From positions 1 through 64,000 of the forward strand of contig DKMD01000026.1 of NCBI GenBank assembly GCA_002470465.1: a DNA stretch of 64,000 bases. Direction: 5' to 3'. The notes below the pieces were generated by a model. The model did no database searches. It was not told the DNA's origin and saw only the letters and a list, made by a program, of their open reading frames with translations. How positions within the stretch are numbered: position 1 is the stretch's first letter; each line of letters starts with the position of its first letter. Source of the DNA: Pluralibacter sp. UBA7423 (GTDB taxonomy: Bacteria; Pseudomonadota; Gammaproteobacteria; Enterobacterales; Enterobacteriaceae). Of this stretch, positions 1-8,812 are shown in pieces. A program made the translations under genes and the position numbers.

Positions 1-20
1 CCGGGGCGGGGTCAGTCCAA

Positions 21-53
21 AGCCCCAGGCAATATGTCTATCAACCTGGGGCT
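21..53. other. Stem-loop in hok leader (Sok antisense candidate)
   Basis: A perfect 9-bp inverted repeat (agccccagg at 21-29 and cctggggct at 45-53) lies 60 bases before the hok start. In hok/sok loci the leader of the toxin mRNA is overlapped by an antisense RNA with a terminal hairpin, so this is the natural place for a Sok-like RNA on the minus strand. Only the hairpin is seen; no antisense promoter was established, and the window starts too close to judge the mRNA 5' end. Confidence 0.4.
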
Positions 54-111
54 ACCACTCCAAACCTGAACAGTTGGATGGTAGTCCTTCATCAGAAAGG
101 AGGCAACAGCT

Positions 112-258
112 ATGCTGACAAAGTACGCCCTGATAACGGTGATTGTGCTGTGTATCACCGTTCTGGGGTTCACGCTGATGGTCCGCGAAACGTTATGTGA
201 GCTGACCGTCAAAGAGCGTGGTATGGAAATCAGAGCGGTTCTCGCCTACGAATCGAGG
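112..258 (+). CDS. hok: Hok-family type I toxin, 5' exon (49 codons)
   Basis: This is a small membrane toxin of the Hok/Gef type I toxin-antitoxin family. It has one N-terminal transmembrane segment (about residues 5-24), the family's LCEL motif near residue 29 and a typical AYESR ending. A strong ribosome site (AAGGAGG, 97-103) precedes ATG 112. After the AGG codon at 256-258 the gene is broken by a group II intron starting GTGCG at 259. Joining 258 to 2653 gives AGG-AAG-TGA, so the spliced product is a normal-looking 50-residue Hok ending in RK. Unspliced mRNA would instead read on for 11 codons to TAA at 292-294. The hok paralogue cannot be told from this sequence. Confidence 0.8.
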
Positions 259-894
259 GTGCGACAAGAAGTCGTGAAACTGTATACATAAAGTCTCATG
301 GCGTAAGCCATATCCATCACTGTCCCAACCAATCTGGAAGAGGGACCCGTTATTCAGCTAACGGTAGCCTAAGGATAGTGCGTCACTGGTAACGGTGAGG
401 TATGAAGCATCCCTACAATGTAGTCATGTCATAGACATCGGGACCTCCTGCGAGGGAATGCCCGGATTCTACCAGCAACAGGTGGATGAGACGCTAGGCT
501 GGGCGGTAAGATCAACATATGTGAATTGCTGATAAACATCGTGACGTAGAACGAGCCAAAGTTGCTGATAGGCTCATGCCAAAAGGTACGTGGCTGGATA
601 CTCTTTTCCTGGATAAGAGATCGCTGACGATAAAGCCACCGGTGAATAGGCAAGATCTAACCCGCTCGTGTGATGTGTATGGAACTTGGTAAGCCCGTAT
701 TCCTGCCCCTGTGGCAAACAAACTGCAAAGTGAGTTGTTGGGAGTGCGGGTAAAGGAGGATGGAGAAAGCGAAGGCCGGTCTGTAATGGAGCGGATAAAG
801 GTTCAAAATTTGCCTCAACGCGAAAGCGTGCAGACTTCCATCAGGTCTCTAATCGCGAGAAAACAGGTAAAGCATCCCCAAGGAGGAAAGCAAG

Positions 895-2571
895 TTGAAT
901 GCAGCTAATAACAGTGCATTTGCGTCCCCCCATCTTACAGACTGGCATTCCATTAACTGGAAAACCAGTCATCGACAGGTGAGGAAGCTACAGGTTCGGA
1001 TCGCGAAGGCAGCAATGAGTCAACAATGGCGCAGAGTGAAATATCTGCAACGTATGCTGACTCGATCCTTCTCAGCTAAATCTATTGCTGTACGAAGGGT
1101 CACTGAGAATGCCGGGAAAAGCACTCCCGGTGTCGATGGAGAAATTTGGAACACTCCCAAGAAGAAGTGGAAAGCTCTGAGTAACATGAAGCGGCACGGG
1201 TATCGCCCGATGCCACTTCGTCGAATACTAATCCCGAAATCTGACGGCACTCGCCGTCCCTTAGGGATTCCAACGATGCAGGATCGAGCTATGCAGGCTC
1301 TCTATCTGCTTGCGCTTGAACCTGTGTCTGAGTCAGTAGCGGACCACAACAGCTACGGTTTTCGCCCAATGCGCTCAACTGCGGATGCGATCGAAGCCCT
1401 GTTTAACAACCTGGCGAAAAAGCACTCTGCTAAATGGGTACTTGAGGGCGATATCAAAGGCTGTTTCGATAACATCAGCCATGACTGGTTGCTTGCCAAC
1501 ATTCCGTTGGATAAACAAGTGCTCAGGAAATGGTTGAATGCGGGATTCATGGAAAATAATCTATTTAACTCAACGAATTCTGGTACTCCACAGGGATCTC
1601 CAATATCTCCTGTGCTGGCTAATATGGCGCTCGATGGGCTGGAAGGAAGACTCCGGGAAGCTTTCGGGGGATATTCTAACTACTACAGAAACATGTATAA
1701 AATCAACATCGTGCGATATGCGGATGACTTCGTGATCACGGGCATTTCATCAGAACTGCTAAGTGAGAAAGTACTACCCATTGTTCAGGCTTTCATGGCT
1801 GAACGTGGGCTTACTCTATCTCCGAAGAAAACGCTGATTACCCATATAGATAAAGGATTCGATTTTTTGGGGCAGAACATCAGGAAATATGACGGGAAGT
1901 TTCTTATAAAACCGTCAACGAAAAACCTGAAAAATATCCTGAGAAAAATAAAGGCAATTGTCAAAGACAACTTGGCGATGACTGCGGAGATGTTAATTAT
2001 AAAACTTAACCCGGTTATTAAAGGTTGGGCTAATTACCATCAACACATTGTCGCGAAAGTAGCCTACGGTTACATAGATTATCGTATCTGGCAGTTACTC
2101 TGGTACTGGTCCAAGCGAAGACACCCTAAACGTGGCAAGCGCTGGATTAAAGAGAAATATTTCAAGCGTATAGGTGCGCGTGAATGGCCCTTTTCCGCCA
2201 TAGGGAAGGAGGGACAAATATTCTCATTGGCCAGAGCCGCAGATACCGTAATAAAACGCCATGTAAAAATCAGGGCAACCGCAAATCCGTATTCACCAGA
2301 AGATGAGGAGTACTTCGAAGGGCGGCTTCAAAATATCTGGAGCCACCAAACGAAGGGCAGACGAAATCTGAACACCATCTGGAGAAAACAGAAGATGCGG
2401 TGTCCAATGTGTCATGAGTTGATCACGCAGGAAACGGGATGGCATTTGCATCATACCCATCCAAGACACAAAGGGGGATCTAACAAATTGACTAACCTGA
2501 TATTGCTCCATCCTAACTGCCATCGACAACTTCATAGCATTGCTACCGGTTCTAACACCAAGAACTTATAG
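895..2571 (+). CDS. ltrA: Group II intron reverse transcriptase/maturase with HNH endonuclease
   Basis: A 558-residue multifunctional protein: reverse transcriptase (about residues 60-330, catalytic YADD near residue 275), maturase domain X (about 340-440), and a C-terminal HNH endonuclease with CPMC...HLHHTHPRHKGG...HPNCH (about 503-548). The start is TTG 895, chosen because AGGAGG (881-886) sits at ideal spacing and an in-frame ATG is lacking nearby. The RT copies intron RNA, domain X aids splicing, and HNH cuts the second strand for retrohoming. All motifs are intact. It lies inside the intron between the ribozyme's 5' domains and domain V. The symbol is used in the family sense only. Confidence 0.95.
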   Translation: MNAANNSAFASPHLTDWHSINWKTSHRQVRKLQVRIAKAAMSQQWRRVKYLQRMLTRSFSAKSIAVRRVTENAGKSTPGVDGEIWNTPKKKWKALSNMKRHGYRPMPLRRILIPKSDGTRRPLGIPTMQDRAMQALYLLALEPVSESVADHNSYGFRPMRSTADAIEALFNNLAKKHSAKWVLEGDIKGCFDNISHDWLLANIPLDKQVLRKWLNAGFMENNLFNSTNSGTPQGSPISPVLANMALDGLEGRLREAFGGYSNYYRNMYKINIVRYADDFVITGISSELLSEKVLPIVQAFMAERGLTLSPKKTLITHIDKGFDFLGQNIRKYDGKFLIKPSTKNLKNILRKIKAIVKDNLAMTAEMLIIKLNPVIKGWANYHQHIVAKVAYGYIDYRIWQLLWYWSKRRHPKRGKRWIKEKYFKRIGAREWPFSAIGKEGQIFSLARAADTVIKRHVKIRATANPYSPEDEEYFEGRLQNIWSHQTKGRRNLNTIWRKQKMRCPMCHELITQETGWHLHHTHPRHKGGSNKLTNLILLHPNCHRQLHSIATGSNTKNL

Positions 2572-2577
2572 AGGCTT

Positions 2578-2611
2578 GAGCGGTATGCGGGGAAACTCGC
2601 ACGTACCGTTC
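2578..2611 (+). other. Group II intron domain V
   Basis: Thirty-four bases beginning GAGCGGTATGCGG and ending GTACCGTTC fold into the short hairpin with a GAAA tetraloop that forms the catalytic core of group II introns. It starts seven bases after the intron protein's stop codon. Domain VI (branch-point hairpin) fills 2612-2652. Confidence 0.9.
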
Positions 2612-2652
2612 TTAGGGGGCGGAGTTATAGCAATATAGCTTTGCTACCCGAC

Positions 2653-2686
2653 AAGTGACTGACAAACGCGGGGAGCTATCCCCGCG
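2653..2686 (+). other. hok 3' exon (AAG TGA) and downstream hairpin
   Basis: The first six bases after the intron, AAGTGA, supply the last lysine codon and stop codon of hok. Just downstream a perfect 8-bp stem with a GCTA loop (cgcgggga 2667-2674, tccccgcg 2679-2686) is the hairpin expected near the 3' end of hok-type mRNAs, where it helps hold the message in its untranslated form. Confidence 0.75.
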
Positions 2687-2722
2687 TCTGACGACAGGTT
2701 TGGTGCCAAAAGCACCCTCTTT

Positions 2723-2750
2723 AGCCCTCTTCAGACGAAGAGGGCTAATT
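2723..2750. terminator. Terminator between hok and paaY
   Basis: A 10-bp perfect stem (agccctcttc, AGAC loop, gaagagggct) lies just past the paaY stop codon. It is placed to end the paa transcript coming from the right and the hok transcript coming from the left. The U-rich tails are weak on both strands. Confidence 0.6.
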
Positions 2751-2752
2751 TC

Positions 2753-3349
2753 TTACTGAGAGGATTTCGGCCGCAGGTTTTCATCGAACGTCAGCCGCGT
2801 GCGCCCTTCCTCCACCTCCCGCAGGGGTTCAACCTGATGCATTGTTAACTTACAGCGTTCCACCAGCACCTGATACTCACGCGTACCGCGCTTTTTCCAT
2901 TCCATTTCTTCGGCGCTGAGGCGGCGAATCGCTTTCGCCGGGCTGCCGATAATCAGGTGATCGGCGGGCATTTCTGCTTTCGCTTTCACAAAAGCCGCCG
3001 CGCCAACAATGCTGTTTTCACCAATCACCGCACCGTCCATCACCACCGCGTTCATGCCCACCAAAGCGTTACGGCGGATCACGCAGCCATGAAGAATCGC
3101 GCTATGGCCGATATGGCCATCTTCTTCCACAACGGTATCCTGCTCAGGAAAGCCGTGCATGACGCAGTTATCCTGAATATTGGCACCATCTTTCACCACA
3201 ATACGGCCAAAATCACCGCGCAGGCTGGCATTGGGCCCCACGTAGACACCTTTGCCGAGGATCACGTCGCCAATCAGCACCGCCGTCGGGTGCACGTAGC
3301 TCTCTTCCGGCACTACCGGCGTTAAGCCATCAATCTGATAAACCGGCAT
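2753..3349 (-). CDS. paaY: PaaY, hexapeptide-repeat thioesterase of phenylacetate pathway
   Basis: A 198-residue left-handed beta-helix protein of the gamma-carbonic-anhydrase-like family, with imperfect hexapeptide repeats through roughly residues 10-160. In E. coli PaaY is a thioesterase that hydrolyses dead-end CoA thioesters formed during phenylacetate breakdown and so protects the pathway. It is the last gene of the paa row, 11 bases after paaX, which fits the E. coli order. Length and N-terminus (MPVYQIDGL) match the family. Confidence 0.93.
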   Translation of the reverse strand: MPVYQIDGLTPVVPEESYVHPTAVLIGDVILGKGVYVGPNASLRGDFGRIVVKDGANIQDNCVMHGFPEQDTVVEEDGHIGHSAILHGCVIRRNALVGMNAVVMDGAVIGENSIVGAAAFVKAKAEMPADHLIIGSPAKAIRRLSAEEMEWKKRGTREYQVLVERCKLTMHQVEPLREVEEGRTRLTFDENLRPKSSQ

Positions 3350-3360
3350 GGTTAAACTCC

Positions 3361-4287
3361 TTATTTAAGATTCAGGCCGCCAAAGCGCTGATAAAACAGC
3401 GAAGCTGGCTGCGGCAGCGCTCCGACGGAGGTTTCCCCCTTCTCGCTAACCCACGCCAGCGCACCTGCGGCGACGCTCTGATAAATATTGATACACAGTT
3501 GACGAGCGGCCTGTCCTGCCCAGTGCGCGGGCAATAGCTCTTCCGGCAGTAACGGATCTTTCAGGATCACCCGTCGATAAAGGTGGATCGCCAACAGCTG
3601 AATGGCGAAACAGCGCGCGGGCGTCAGCTCATCCGGCGCAGCGTCCCGCAATAGCGGCAGCAACGGTCTGAAAGTATTGATGAAATTTTCATACATCTGA
3701 TTCTGCTCGGTCAGCTGCCAGCACTCTTCCACGCGGGCGCGCAGCGCACTGACCGAAGTCGCTAACGGCGACTGCGCCTCAAAGCAGATGACGTTCTCCG
3801 CCACGCCCGCCTCGTGCAGCAGAGCCTGAACGTCCGCCAGCTTCTGTGAGGGAGACGCCATCAGGCTCGGCGCCAACGTGCCGAAGCCCTGCCAGATCAG
3901 CTGTTTTTTCACGTCTGCCAGCGTGCTTTTATCGAGGCCTTCAGACAGTAAAAGCAGCCAGGTGCCGTCCCAGGGTGGCGGTTCGGCGCGGTAAATTTTG
4001 CTCTCCGCACGGCGCGTCAGACGTAGCCCTTTGTCGCTCAGACGGTAAAAGCTGCGCCGTCCGATACGGGATACATCCAGCCAGCCCTCTTTATTGAGTC
4101 GAAACAGCGAGGTACGCACGAAGCGATCGCCAAAGCCGAGCCCTTCCAGCAGCGCCGTCAGGCTGCCAAGCCAGATTTCGCCGCCACGGTGGGACAAAGC
4201 ATCGCCATAAAGCGAGGAGATCAGGGACGTGCCGCTCACCGGAACGGCGGCTACCGCGTGCTGAATAAAGGCGTCGAGCTTACTCAT
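3361..4287 (-). CDS. paaX: PaaX, phenylacetyl-CoA-responsive repressor
   Basis: PaaX is a GntR-like winged-helix repressor that leaves DNA when it binds phenylacetyl-CoA. The start at 4287 ([10 protein letters not shown]) is preferred to the ATG three codons earlier because it matches the E. coli N-terminus; the protein is then 308 residues. The DNA-binding region is in about the first 100 residues. The C-terminus stops at FGGLNLK, about eight residues short of the E. coli protein. An inverted TGATTC/GAATCA pair overlaps the start region (4289-4326), suggesting self-repression. A REP element separates it from paaK. Confidence 0.94.
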   Translation of the reverse strand: MSKLDAFIQHAVAAVPVSGTSLISSLYGDALSHRGGEIWLGSLTALLEGLGFGDRFVRTSLFRLNKEGWLDVSRIGRRSFYRLSDKGLRLTRRAESKIYRAEPPPWDGTWLLLLSEGLDKSTLADVKKQLIWQGFGTLAPSLMASPSQKLADVQALLHEAGVAENVICFEAQSPLATSVSALRARVEECWQLTEQNQMYENFINTFRPLLPLLRDAAPDELTPARCFAIQLLAIHLYRRVILKDPLLPEELLPAHWAGQAARQLCINIYQSVAAGALAWVSEKGETSVGALPQPASLFYQRFGGLNLK

Positions 4288-4288
4288 T

Positions 4289-4326
4289 TGATTCATTCTG
4301 TTGTTGTTTTCATCCTGGATGAATCA
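4289..4326. promoter_or_regulatory. Candidate PaaX operator at paaX
   Basis: TGATTC at 4289-4294 and GAATCA at 4321-4326 form an inverted repeat with a 26-base spacer immediately upstream of the paaX start. The same half-sites occur in the paaA-paaZ control region, where PaaX binding is known in E. coli. This supports autoregulation of paaX, by inference. Confidence 0.5.
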
Positions 4327-4332
4327 TAGCAC

Positions 4333-4415
4333 AGGCTTTCCGGGTGGCGCTGCGCTTAGCCGGCCTACGAGATGTTCCAGGCCGGGCAAACAACGTGCCG
4401 CCCGGCAAATAATGC
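4333..4415. repeat. REP (repetitive extragenic palindrome) elements between paaX and paaK
   Basis: The stretch contains a REP-like unit (gctttccgggtggcgctgcg... with gccggcctacg) followed by a partly inverted copy (ccgggcaaacaacgtgccgcccgg). It fills the only sizeable gap in the paa row and may attenuate or stabilise mRNA between paaK and paaX. Confidence 0.7.
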
Positions 4416-4419
4416 AGAT

Positions 4420-5733
4420 TTACCCGTTCGCCGCCACTTTACGCAGGTCAAATACGCGGCAAGCCTTGCCTTCTGAACGCGGAATGCTGCCACAGTGGAC
4501 GATCGTCACGTCGGTGGAAATACCCACCATCGACTTAATGCGGTGGCGCAGTTGATGACATACCTGGCAGCGCTGCTCGTGGGTCAGCGTCAGGCTGCTC
4601 TCTTTCAGCTCCACCTTAACGGAGAGCGAATCAAGATGCCCGCGACGGTTCACCTCCAGCTGGTAGTGCGGCGACAGATGCTCAAACTTGACGATCTCCT
4701 CTTCCAGCTGCGACGGGAAGACGTTCACGCCGCGGATGATCAGCATGTCATCGCTGCGCCCGCTGATACGATCCATGCGGCGCATGGTGCGGGCTGTGCC
4801 CGGCAGCAGGCGCGTCAGATCGCGGGTACGATAGCGAATCACCGGCAGCGCTTCTTTGGTCAGCGTGGTGAACAGCAGTTCGCCCTGCTCGCCGTCGACC
4901 AGCGGTGAGCCGTCGTTCGGGTTGACGATTTCCGGGTAGAAATGATCTTCCCAGATGGTCGGGCCGTCGGCGGTTTCGAGGCACTCCATCGCCACGCCCG
5001 GGCCCATGACTTCGGAGAGGCCATAGATATCCAGCGCGGTAATGCCGAGGCGGCGCTCAATCTCTTTGCGCATCGCCAGTGTCCACGGCTCTGCACCGAA
5101 CACGCCGACGCGCAGCGAACATAAGCTGGCGTCGCCGCCCATCTGGCGCTCCATCTCTTCAATCAGGTTCAGGCAGTAGGAGGGCGTCACCATGATCATG
5201 TCGGGTTTGAAGTCGCGGATCAGCTGCGCCTGCTTCTCGGTCTGGCCGCCGGACATCGGGATCACCGTTGCACCCAGACGTTCTGCACCGTAGTGCGCGC
5301 CCAGCCCTCCCGTAAACAAACCATAGCCGTACGCCACGTGAATTTTGTCTTTCGCACTACCGCCAGCCGCACGCAGGGAACGTGCCACGATGTTTGCCCA
5401 GGTATCGATATCGTTTTGGGTATAGCCTACAACCGTGGGTTTACCGGTGGTACCGGAAGAGGCATGAATGCGCACCACCTGCTCCATTGGCACGGCGAAA
5501 GTGTCGAACGGATAATTATCGCGCAGATCCTGCTTAGTGGTGCACGGGAACTTCTGGATATCGCTCAGCTCTTTAAAATCGTCAGGGTGAACGCCCGCCT
5601 CGTCAAACTTGCGGCGGTACATGGGCACATTGCTATAAGCATGATTCAGCGTCCACTTCAGGCGTTCGGTCTGCAGGGCCTGCAGTTCATCAACGGACGC
5701 GGTTTCGATTGGGTCTAATTTTGTTGTTGTCAT
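4420..5733 (-). CDS. paaK: PaaK, phenylacetate-CoA ligase
   Basis: AMP-forming ligase of 437 residues that makes phenylacetyl-CoA, the first step and the inducer of the pathway. The ATP-binding signature SSGTTGKPTVVGYT lies near residues 92-105, followed by the adenylate-forming YGLSEVMGPG region (about 237) and the C-terminal RRMDRISGRSDD and VNVFPSQ motifs. The start (MTTTKLDPIE) fits the E. coli protein. It lies 28 bases downstream of paaJ in the same transcript. Confidence 0.97.
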   Translation of the reverse strand: MTTTKLDPIETASVDELQALQTERLKWTLNHAYSNVPMYRRKFDEAGVHPDDFKELSDIQKFPCTTKQDLRDNYPFDTFAVPMEQVVRIHASSGTTGKPTVVGYTQNDIDTWANIVARSLRAAGGSAKDKIHVAYGYGLFTGGLGAHYGAERLGATVIPMSGGQTEKQAQLIRDFKPDMIMVTPSYCLNLIEEMERQMGGDASLCSLRVGVFGAEPWTLAMRKEIERRLGITALDIYGLSEVMGPGVAMECLETADGPTIWEDHFYPEIVNPNDGSPLVDGEQGELLFTTLTKEALPVIRYRTRDLTRLLPGTARTMRRMDRISGRSDDMLIIRGVNVFPSQLEEEIVKFEHLSPHYQLEVNRRGHLDSLSVKVELKESSLTLTHEQRCQVCHQLRHRIKSMVGISTDVTIVHCGSIPRSEGKACRVFDLRKVAANG

Positions 5734-5761
5734 TTTGTAGGGTACTCGCAGGTTAATCAGC

Positions 5762-6967
5762 TCACACGCGCTCCAGGATCATGGCAATGCCCTGACCCAC
5801 ACCGATACACATCGTGCAGAGGGCGTAACGCCCGCCGCGACGGTGCAGTTCATTGCTGGCGGCCAGCGCCAGCCGGGCACCGCTCATCCCCAACGGATGA
5901 CCTAAGGCGATGGCGCCACCGTTTGGGTTAACATGCGGGGCATCGTCCGGCAGCCCCAGTTGCCGCAGTACGCCGAGCGCCTGAGCGGCAAACGCCTCAT
6001 TCAGCTCGATGACGTCCATGTCGGTAATACTCAGGCCCGCACGCTCCAGCACTTTGCGGGTGGCAGGCACCGGGCCGAGGCCCATCAGGCGCGGTTCAAC
6101 CCCCGCTGTCGCCATTGCCACAATGCGGGCACGCGGCGTTAAGCCTTGCTGTTTCGCCATTTCAGCACTGGCAATGATCAGCGCGGCGGCACCGTCGTTA
6201 ACGCCGGAAGCATTACCCGCAGTGATCACGCCGTTCGCGCGGAATGGGGCTTTCAGCGAAGCAAGCTGCTCAAGCGTGGTTTCCGCACGAGGATGTTCAT
6301 CCTGCGTCACTTCGGTAATCGCGCCCTTCTTGCCCTTCACGCTGACGGACACGATTTCCTGCGCCAGAATACCCTTTTGCTGGGCTGCCGCCGTGCGCTG
6401 CTGGCTACGAAGCGCGAAAGCATCCTGATCGGCGCGGCTTATTTTTAACAATTCGGCTACATTCTCTGCCGTTTCGGGCATGCTGTCAGTACCAAATTGC
6501 TGCTGCATGAGCGGATTCACAAAACGCCAGCCGATGGTGGTGTCGAACATCTCCGCCTGACGCTGGAACGGCGCGGTGGCCTTGCCCATCACAAACGGTG
6601 CACGGGACATGGATTCTACTCCACCCGCAATCAGCAGATCGGCATCGCCAGAGCGAATGGCGCGGGCCGCAAAACCGATTGCGTCAAGACCAGAACCACA
6701 CAGGCGGTTGATGGTGGTGCCGGACACCGTCTGCGGCAGACCAGCCAGCAGCGACGCCATGCGTGCCACGTTACGGTTGTCTTCCCCGGCCTGGTTGGCA
6801 CAGCCGAAAATCACATCATCGATAAGCTCCGCGTCAAGCTGCGGATTTCGCTCCAGCAGCGCGCGCAGCGGCACGGCGCCTAAATCATCGGCTCGCACGC
6901 CTGAAAGACCACCACCATAGCGCCCCACCGGGGTTCGCACACCGTCACAGATAAATGCGTCACGCAT
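5762..6967 (-). CDS. paaJ: PaaJ, beta-ketoadipyl-CoA thiolase
   Basis: A 401-residue thiolase that cleaves 3-oxoadipyl-CoA to succinyl-CoA and acetyl-CoA, and in the same pathway 3-oxo-5,6-dehydrosuberyl-CoA. The nucleophilic cysteine is in [11 protein letters not shown] (about residue 90), the [10 protein letters not shown] histidine near 356, and the second active cysteine in CMCIGVGQG near the C-terminus. Its ATG overlaps the paaI stop by one base (TGATG), a sign of translational coupling. Confidence 0.97.
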   Translation of the reverse strand: MRDAFICDGVRTPVGRYGGGLSGVRADDLGAVPLRALLERNPQLDAELIDDVIFGCANQAGEDNRNVARMASLLAGLPQTVSGTTINRLCGSGLDAIGFAARAIRSGDADLLIAGGVESMSRAPFVMGKATAPFQRQAEMFDTTIGWRFVNPLMQQQFGTDSMPETAENVAELLKISRADQDAFALRSQQRTAAAQQKGILAQEIVSVSVKGKKGAITEVTQDEHPRAETTLEQLASLKAPFRANGVITAGNASGVNDGAAALIIASAEMAKQQGLTPRARIVAMATAGVEPRLMGLGPVPATRKVLERAGLSITDMDVIELNEAFAAQALGVLRQLGLPDDAPHVNPNGGAIALGHPLGMSGARLALAASNELHRRGGRYALCTMCIGVGQGIAMILERV

Positions 6968-7392
6968 CAGGCTTCTCCCGTTACGCTGCCGCCGATGCGG
7001 TGAGATTTTCCGCGAAACAGGGCGACAGTCTTTTGTTGTTGGTTAACGATCTCAATGTCATACACGCCGGTCAGCTTGCCCTGATGCTTCACCCTCGCGG
7101 TGGCGGTGAGCTTGTCCCCGACAAAGCCCGGGCGCAGAAAGTCGATATTGCAGGCCGAGGCCACCGCCGCCAGCCCCTGGCTGTTGCAGGCGTAGGCAAA
7201 CGCCGTATCCGCCAGTGAAAACAGCTGCCCGCCGTGGCAGGTCTGGTGGCCGTTAAGCATCTGCTGCGTGACGGTCATCGTCAGCACCGCAAACCCTTCG
7301 TCCATCTCAATGATGTCGATGCCCAGCGCCTGGGCGCAGGTGTCTTTTTCATACATCACACGGGCGTTGTGCCAGGCGTCGTTATGACTCAT
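6967..7392 (-). CDS. paaI: PaaI, hydroxyphenylacetyl-CoA thioesterase
   Basis: Hotdog-fold thioesterase of 141 residues that removes CoA from ring-hydroxylated phenylacetyl-CoA side products. The hotdog signature GHQTCHGGQLFSLADTAF is at about residues 46-63, with the catalytic aspartate in it. I chose start 7392 (MSHNDAWHNA) over the longer open frame because it matches the family and sits 11 bases inside the end of paaH, the usual coupling. Confidence 0.95.
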   Translation of the reverse strand: MSHNDAWHNARVMYEKDTCAQALGIDIIEMDEGFAVLTMTVTQQMLNGHQTCHGGQLFSLADTAFAYACNSQGLAAVASACNIDFLRPGFVGDKLTATARVKHQGKLTGVYDIEIVNQQQKTVALFRGKSHRIGGSVTGEA

Positions 7393-8812
7393 AGCTACTC
7401 TCCAAAAGCGCGCGCTGGCGCAGCAGGGAACAAGGACGATAGCGCTCTTCGCCGTAGTGGCGTTGCAGGTTTTCCAGCAGCTCAAGCACACGCTGCCAGC
7501 CAAGCAGTTCGCCCCATTGCAGCGGCCCGCGCGGGTAGTTCACGCCCAGACGCATGGCGATGTTGATATCCGCTTCGCTGGCGACACCTTTTTGCAGGGC
7601 ATCCAGCGCCTCATTGACCAGCATCGCCACGGTGCGCCACACCAGCAGGCCGGGGTAGTCGGCAATCAGCAGCACTTTTTTGCCCTGCTGCTGGAGCCAG
7701 TAAATCGCTTTCTCTGTCTCTTCAAGGCGGTTGCTGGCGGCAGCGGCAATCACCGCCACGTCACTTTCGCTGCGATCCATCACCACGACGGGGCGATGCA
7801 GCCGGGTAGCGGCGGCCTGAGCGGTTTCACCGCGGGTTTCCAGCAGGAGCACGTCATCAATCGTGACAACGTCACGATCCTTTTGCGCATTTACCGCCTG
7901 ACGATGCGCGGGCACCATCGGGTAATACGCCACTTCAGCGGCGCCCTGGGGCCAGGTATACACGCCCTGCCCGGATTTCTTGCCGAAGCGCCCCGCCAGC
8001 ACCAGCTCCTGCTGGACCAGCGACGGCAGGAAACGTCGCTCCTGCCAGAAGGCGTTAAACACCGAACAGGTCACCGTAAAGTTAACGTCCTGGCCGATCA
8101 AATCGGTCAACTCCAGCGGGCCCATCGGGAAGCCACCCGCTTCACGCAGCGCGGTATCAATCGCCTCCGGAGCTGCCACCTGTTCTTCCAGGGCACGCCA
8201 GGCTTCGGCGTAGTAAGGCCGCGCCACACGGTTGACGATAAACCCAGGCGTGGACTGACAATGTACTGGTTGTTTACCCCATGCCAGTACGCACTGGCTC
8301 AGTTGCGTGACCACTTCTTCTGAGGTCGCTACGCCGCTCACCACTTCCACTAACTTCATGACCGGGGCCGGGTTGAAAAAATGCAGCCCCGCCACGCGCT
8401 CCGGATGCTTCACGCCTGATGCAATGGCGGTGATGGAAATGGAAGAGGTGTTGCTGGTCAGCAGCGTTTGCGGCGGGCAAATTTCGCCGAGCTGGCCGAA
8501 TAAGGCTTTTTTGATGTCGAGGTTTTCCGCCGCGGCTTCAATCACTAAATCCGCAACGGCAAGCGCGGCGATATCGGTCACTGGCGCAATCCGCGACAGG
8601 CCGCGTTCGCAGGCATCTTTGCTCAGTTTGCCCTTTGCCACACGGGCTTCGAGACGACTGCGCAGCGCGGCAATCGCGCGGGTCATGGCTTCGGCAGAGA
8701 TGTCATGCAGCAGCACCTGCTGGCCCGCCATGGCCGCCACTTCGGCAATGCCTGCGCCCATGGTGCCGCTGCCAATCACCGCCACGGTTCTGATGTTCTG
8801 GCTCATGATCAT
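7382..8812 (-). CDS. paaH: PaaH, 3-hydroxyadipyl-CoA dehydrogenase
   Basis: NAD-dependent dehydrogenase (476 residues) that oxidises (S)-3-hydroxyadipyl-CoA to 3-oxoadipyl-CoA. The N-terminal Rossmann motif GSGTMGAGIAE is at residues 14-24, the catalytic HFFNPAPVMKLVEVV near 144, and a second copy of the C-terminal dehydrogenase domain follows (about 400-476). Its ATG overlaps the paaG stop (ATGA), and its end overlaps paaI. Either of two ATGs six bases apart could start it. Confidence 0.96.
   Translation of the reverse strand: MIMSQNIRTVAVIGSGTMGAGIAEVAAMAGQQVLLHDISAEAMTRAIAALRSRLEARVAKGKLSKDACERGLSRIAPVTDIAALAVADLVIEAAAENLDIKKALFGQLGEICPPQTLLTSNTSSISITAIASGVKHPERVAGLHFFNPAPVMKLVEVVSGVATSEEVVTQLSQCVLAWGKQPVHCQSTPGFIVNRVARPYYAEAWRALEEQVAAPEAIDTALREAGGFPMGPLELTDLIGQDVNFTVTCSVFNAFWQERRFLPSLVQQELVLAGRFGKKSGQGVYTWPQGAAEVAYYPMVPAHRQAVNAQKDRDVVTIDDVLLLETRGETAQAAATRLHRPVVVMDRSESDVAVIAAAASNRLEETEKAIYWLQQQGKKVLLIADYPGLLVWRTVAMLVNEALDALQKGVASEADINIAMRLGVNYPRGPLQWGELLGWQRVLELLENLQRHYGEERYRPCSLLRQRALLESSYES

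Larger units (their letters stand above)
259..2652 (+). mobile_element. Group II intron inserted in hok
   Basis: The left boundary is the canonical GTGCG at 259 and the right boundary the canonical AC at 2651-2652, giving a 2394-base intron. The structured 5' ribozyme part (259 to about 880) has no convincing gene. The intron-encoded protein is at 895-2571. A textbook 34-nt domain V (2578-2611) and a domain VI hairpin (2612-2652) follow its stop codon. The intron lies in the same direction as hok and its exact removal restores the reading frame. No truncation is visible, so it is probably active or was so recently. Assigning a structural class needs RNA folding and an RT phylogeny. Confidence 0.92.

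Noticed and set aside
711..908. A 65-codon open frame between the intron's 5' part and the RT gene
   Set aside because: It lies in the structured ribozyme region, has no ribosome site and overlaps the true RT start; the intron needs this DNA as RNA structure.
7393..7503. N-terminal extension of paaI to 7503
   Set aside because: It runs inside paaH and the start at 7392 matches the family length.
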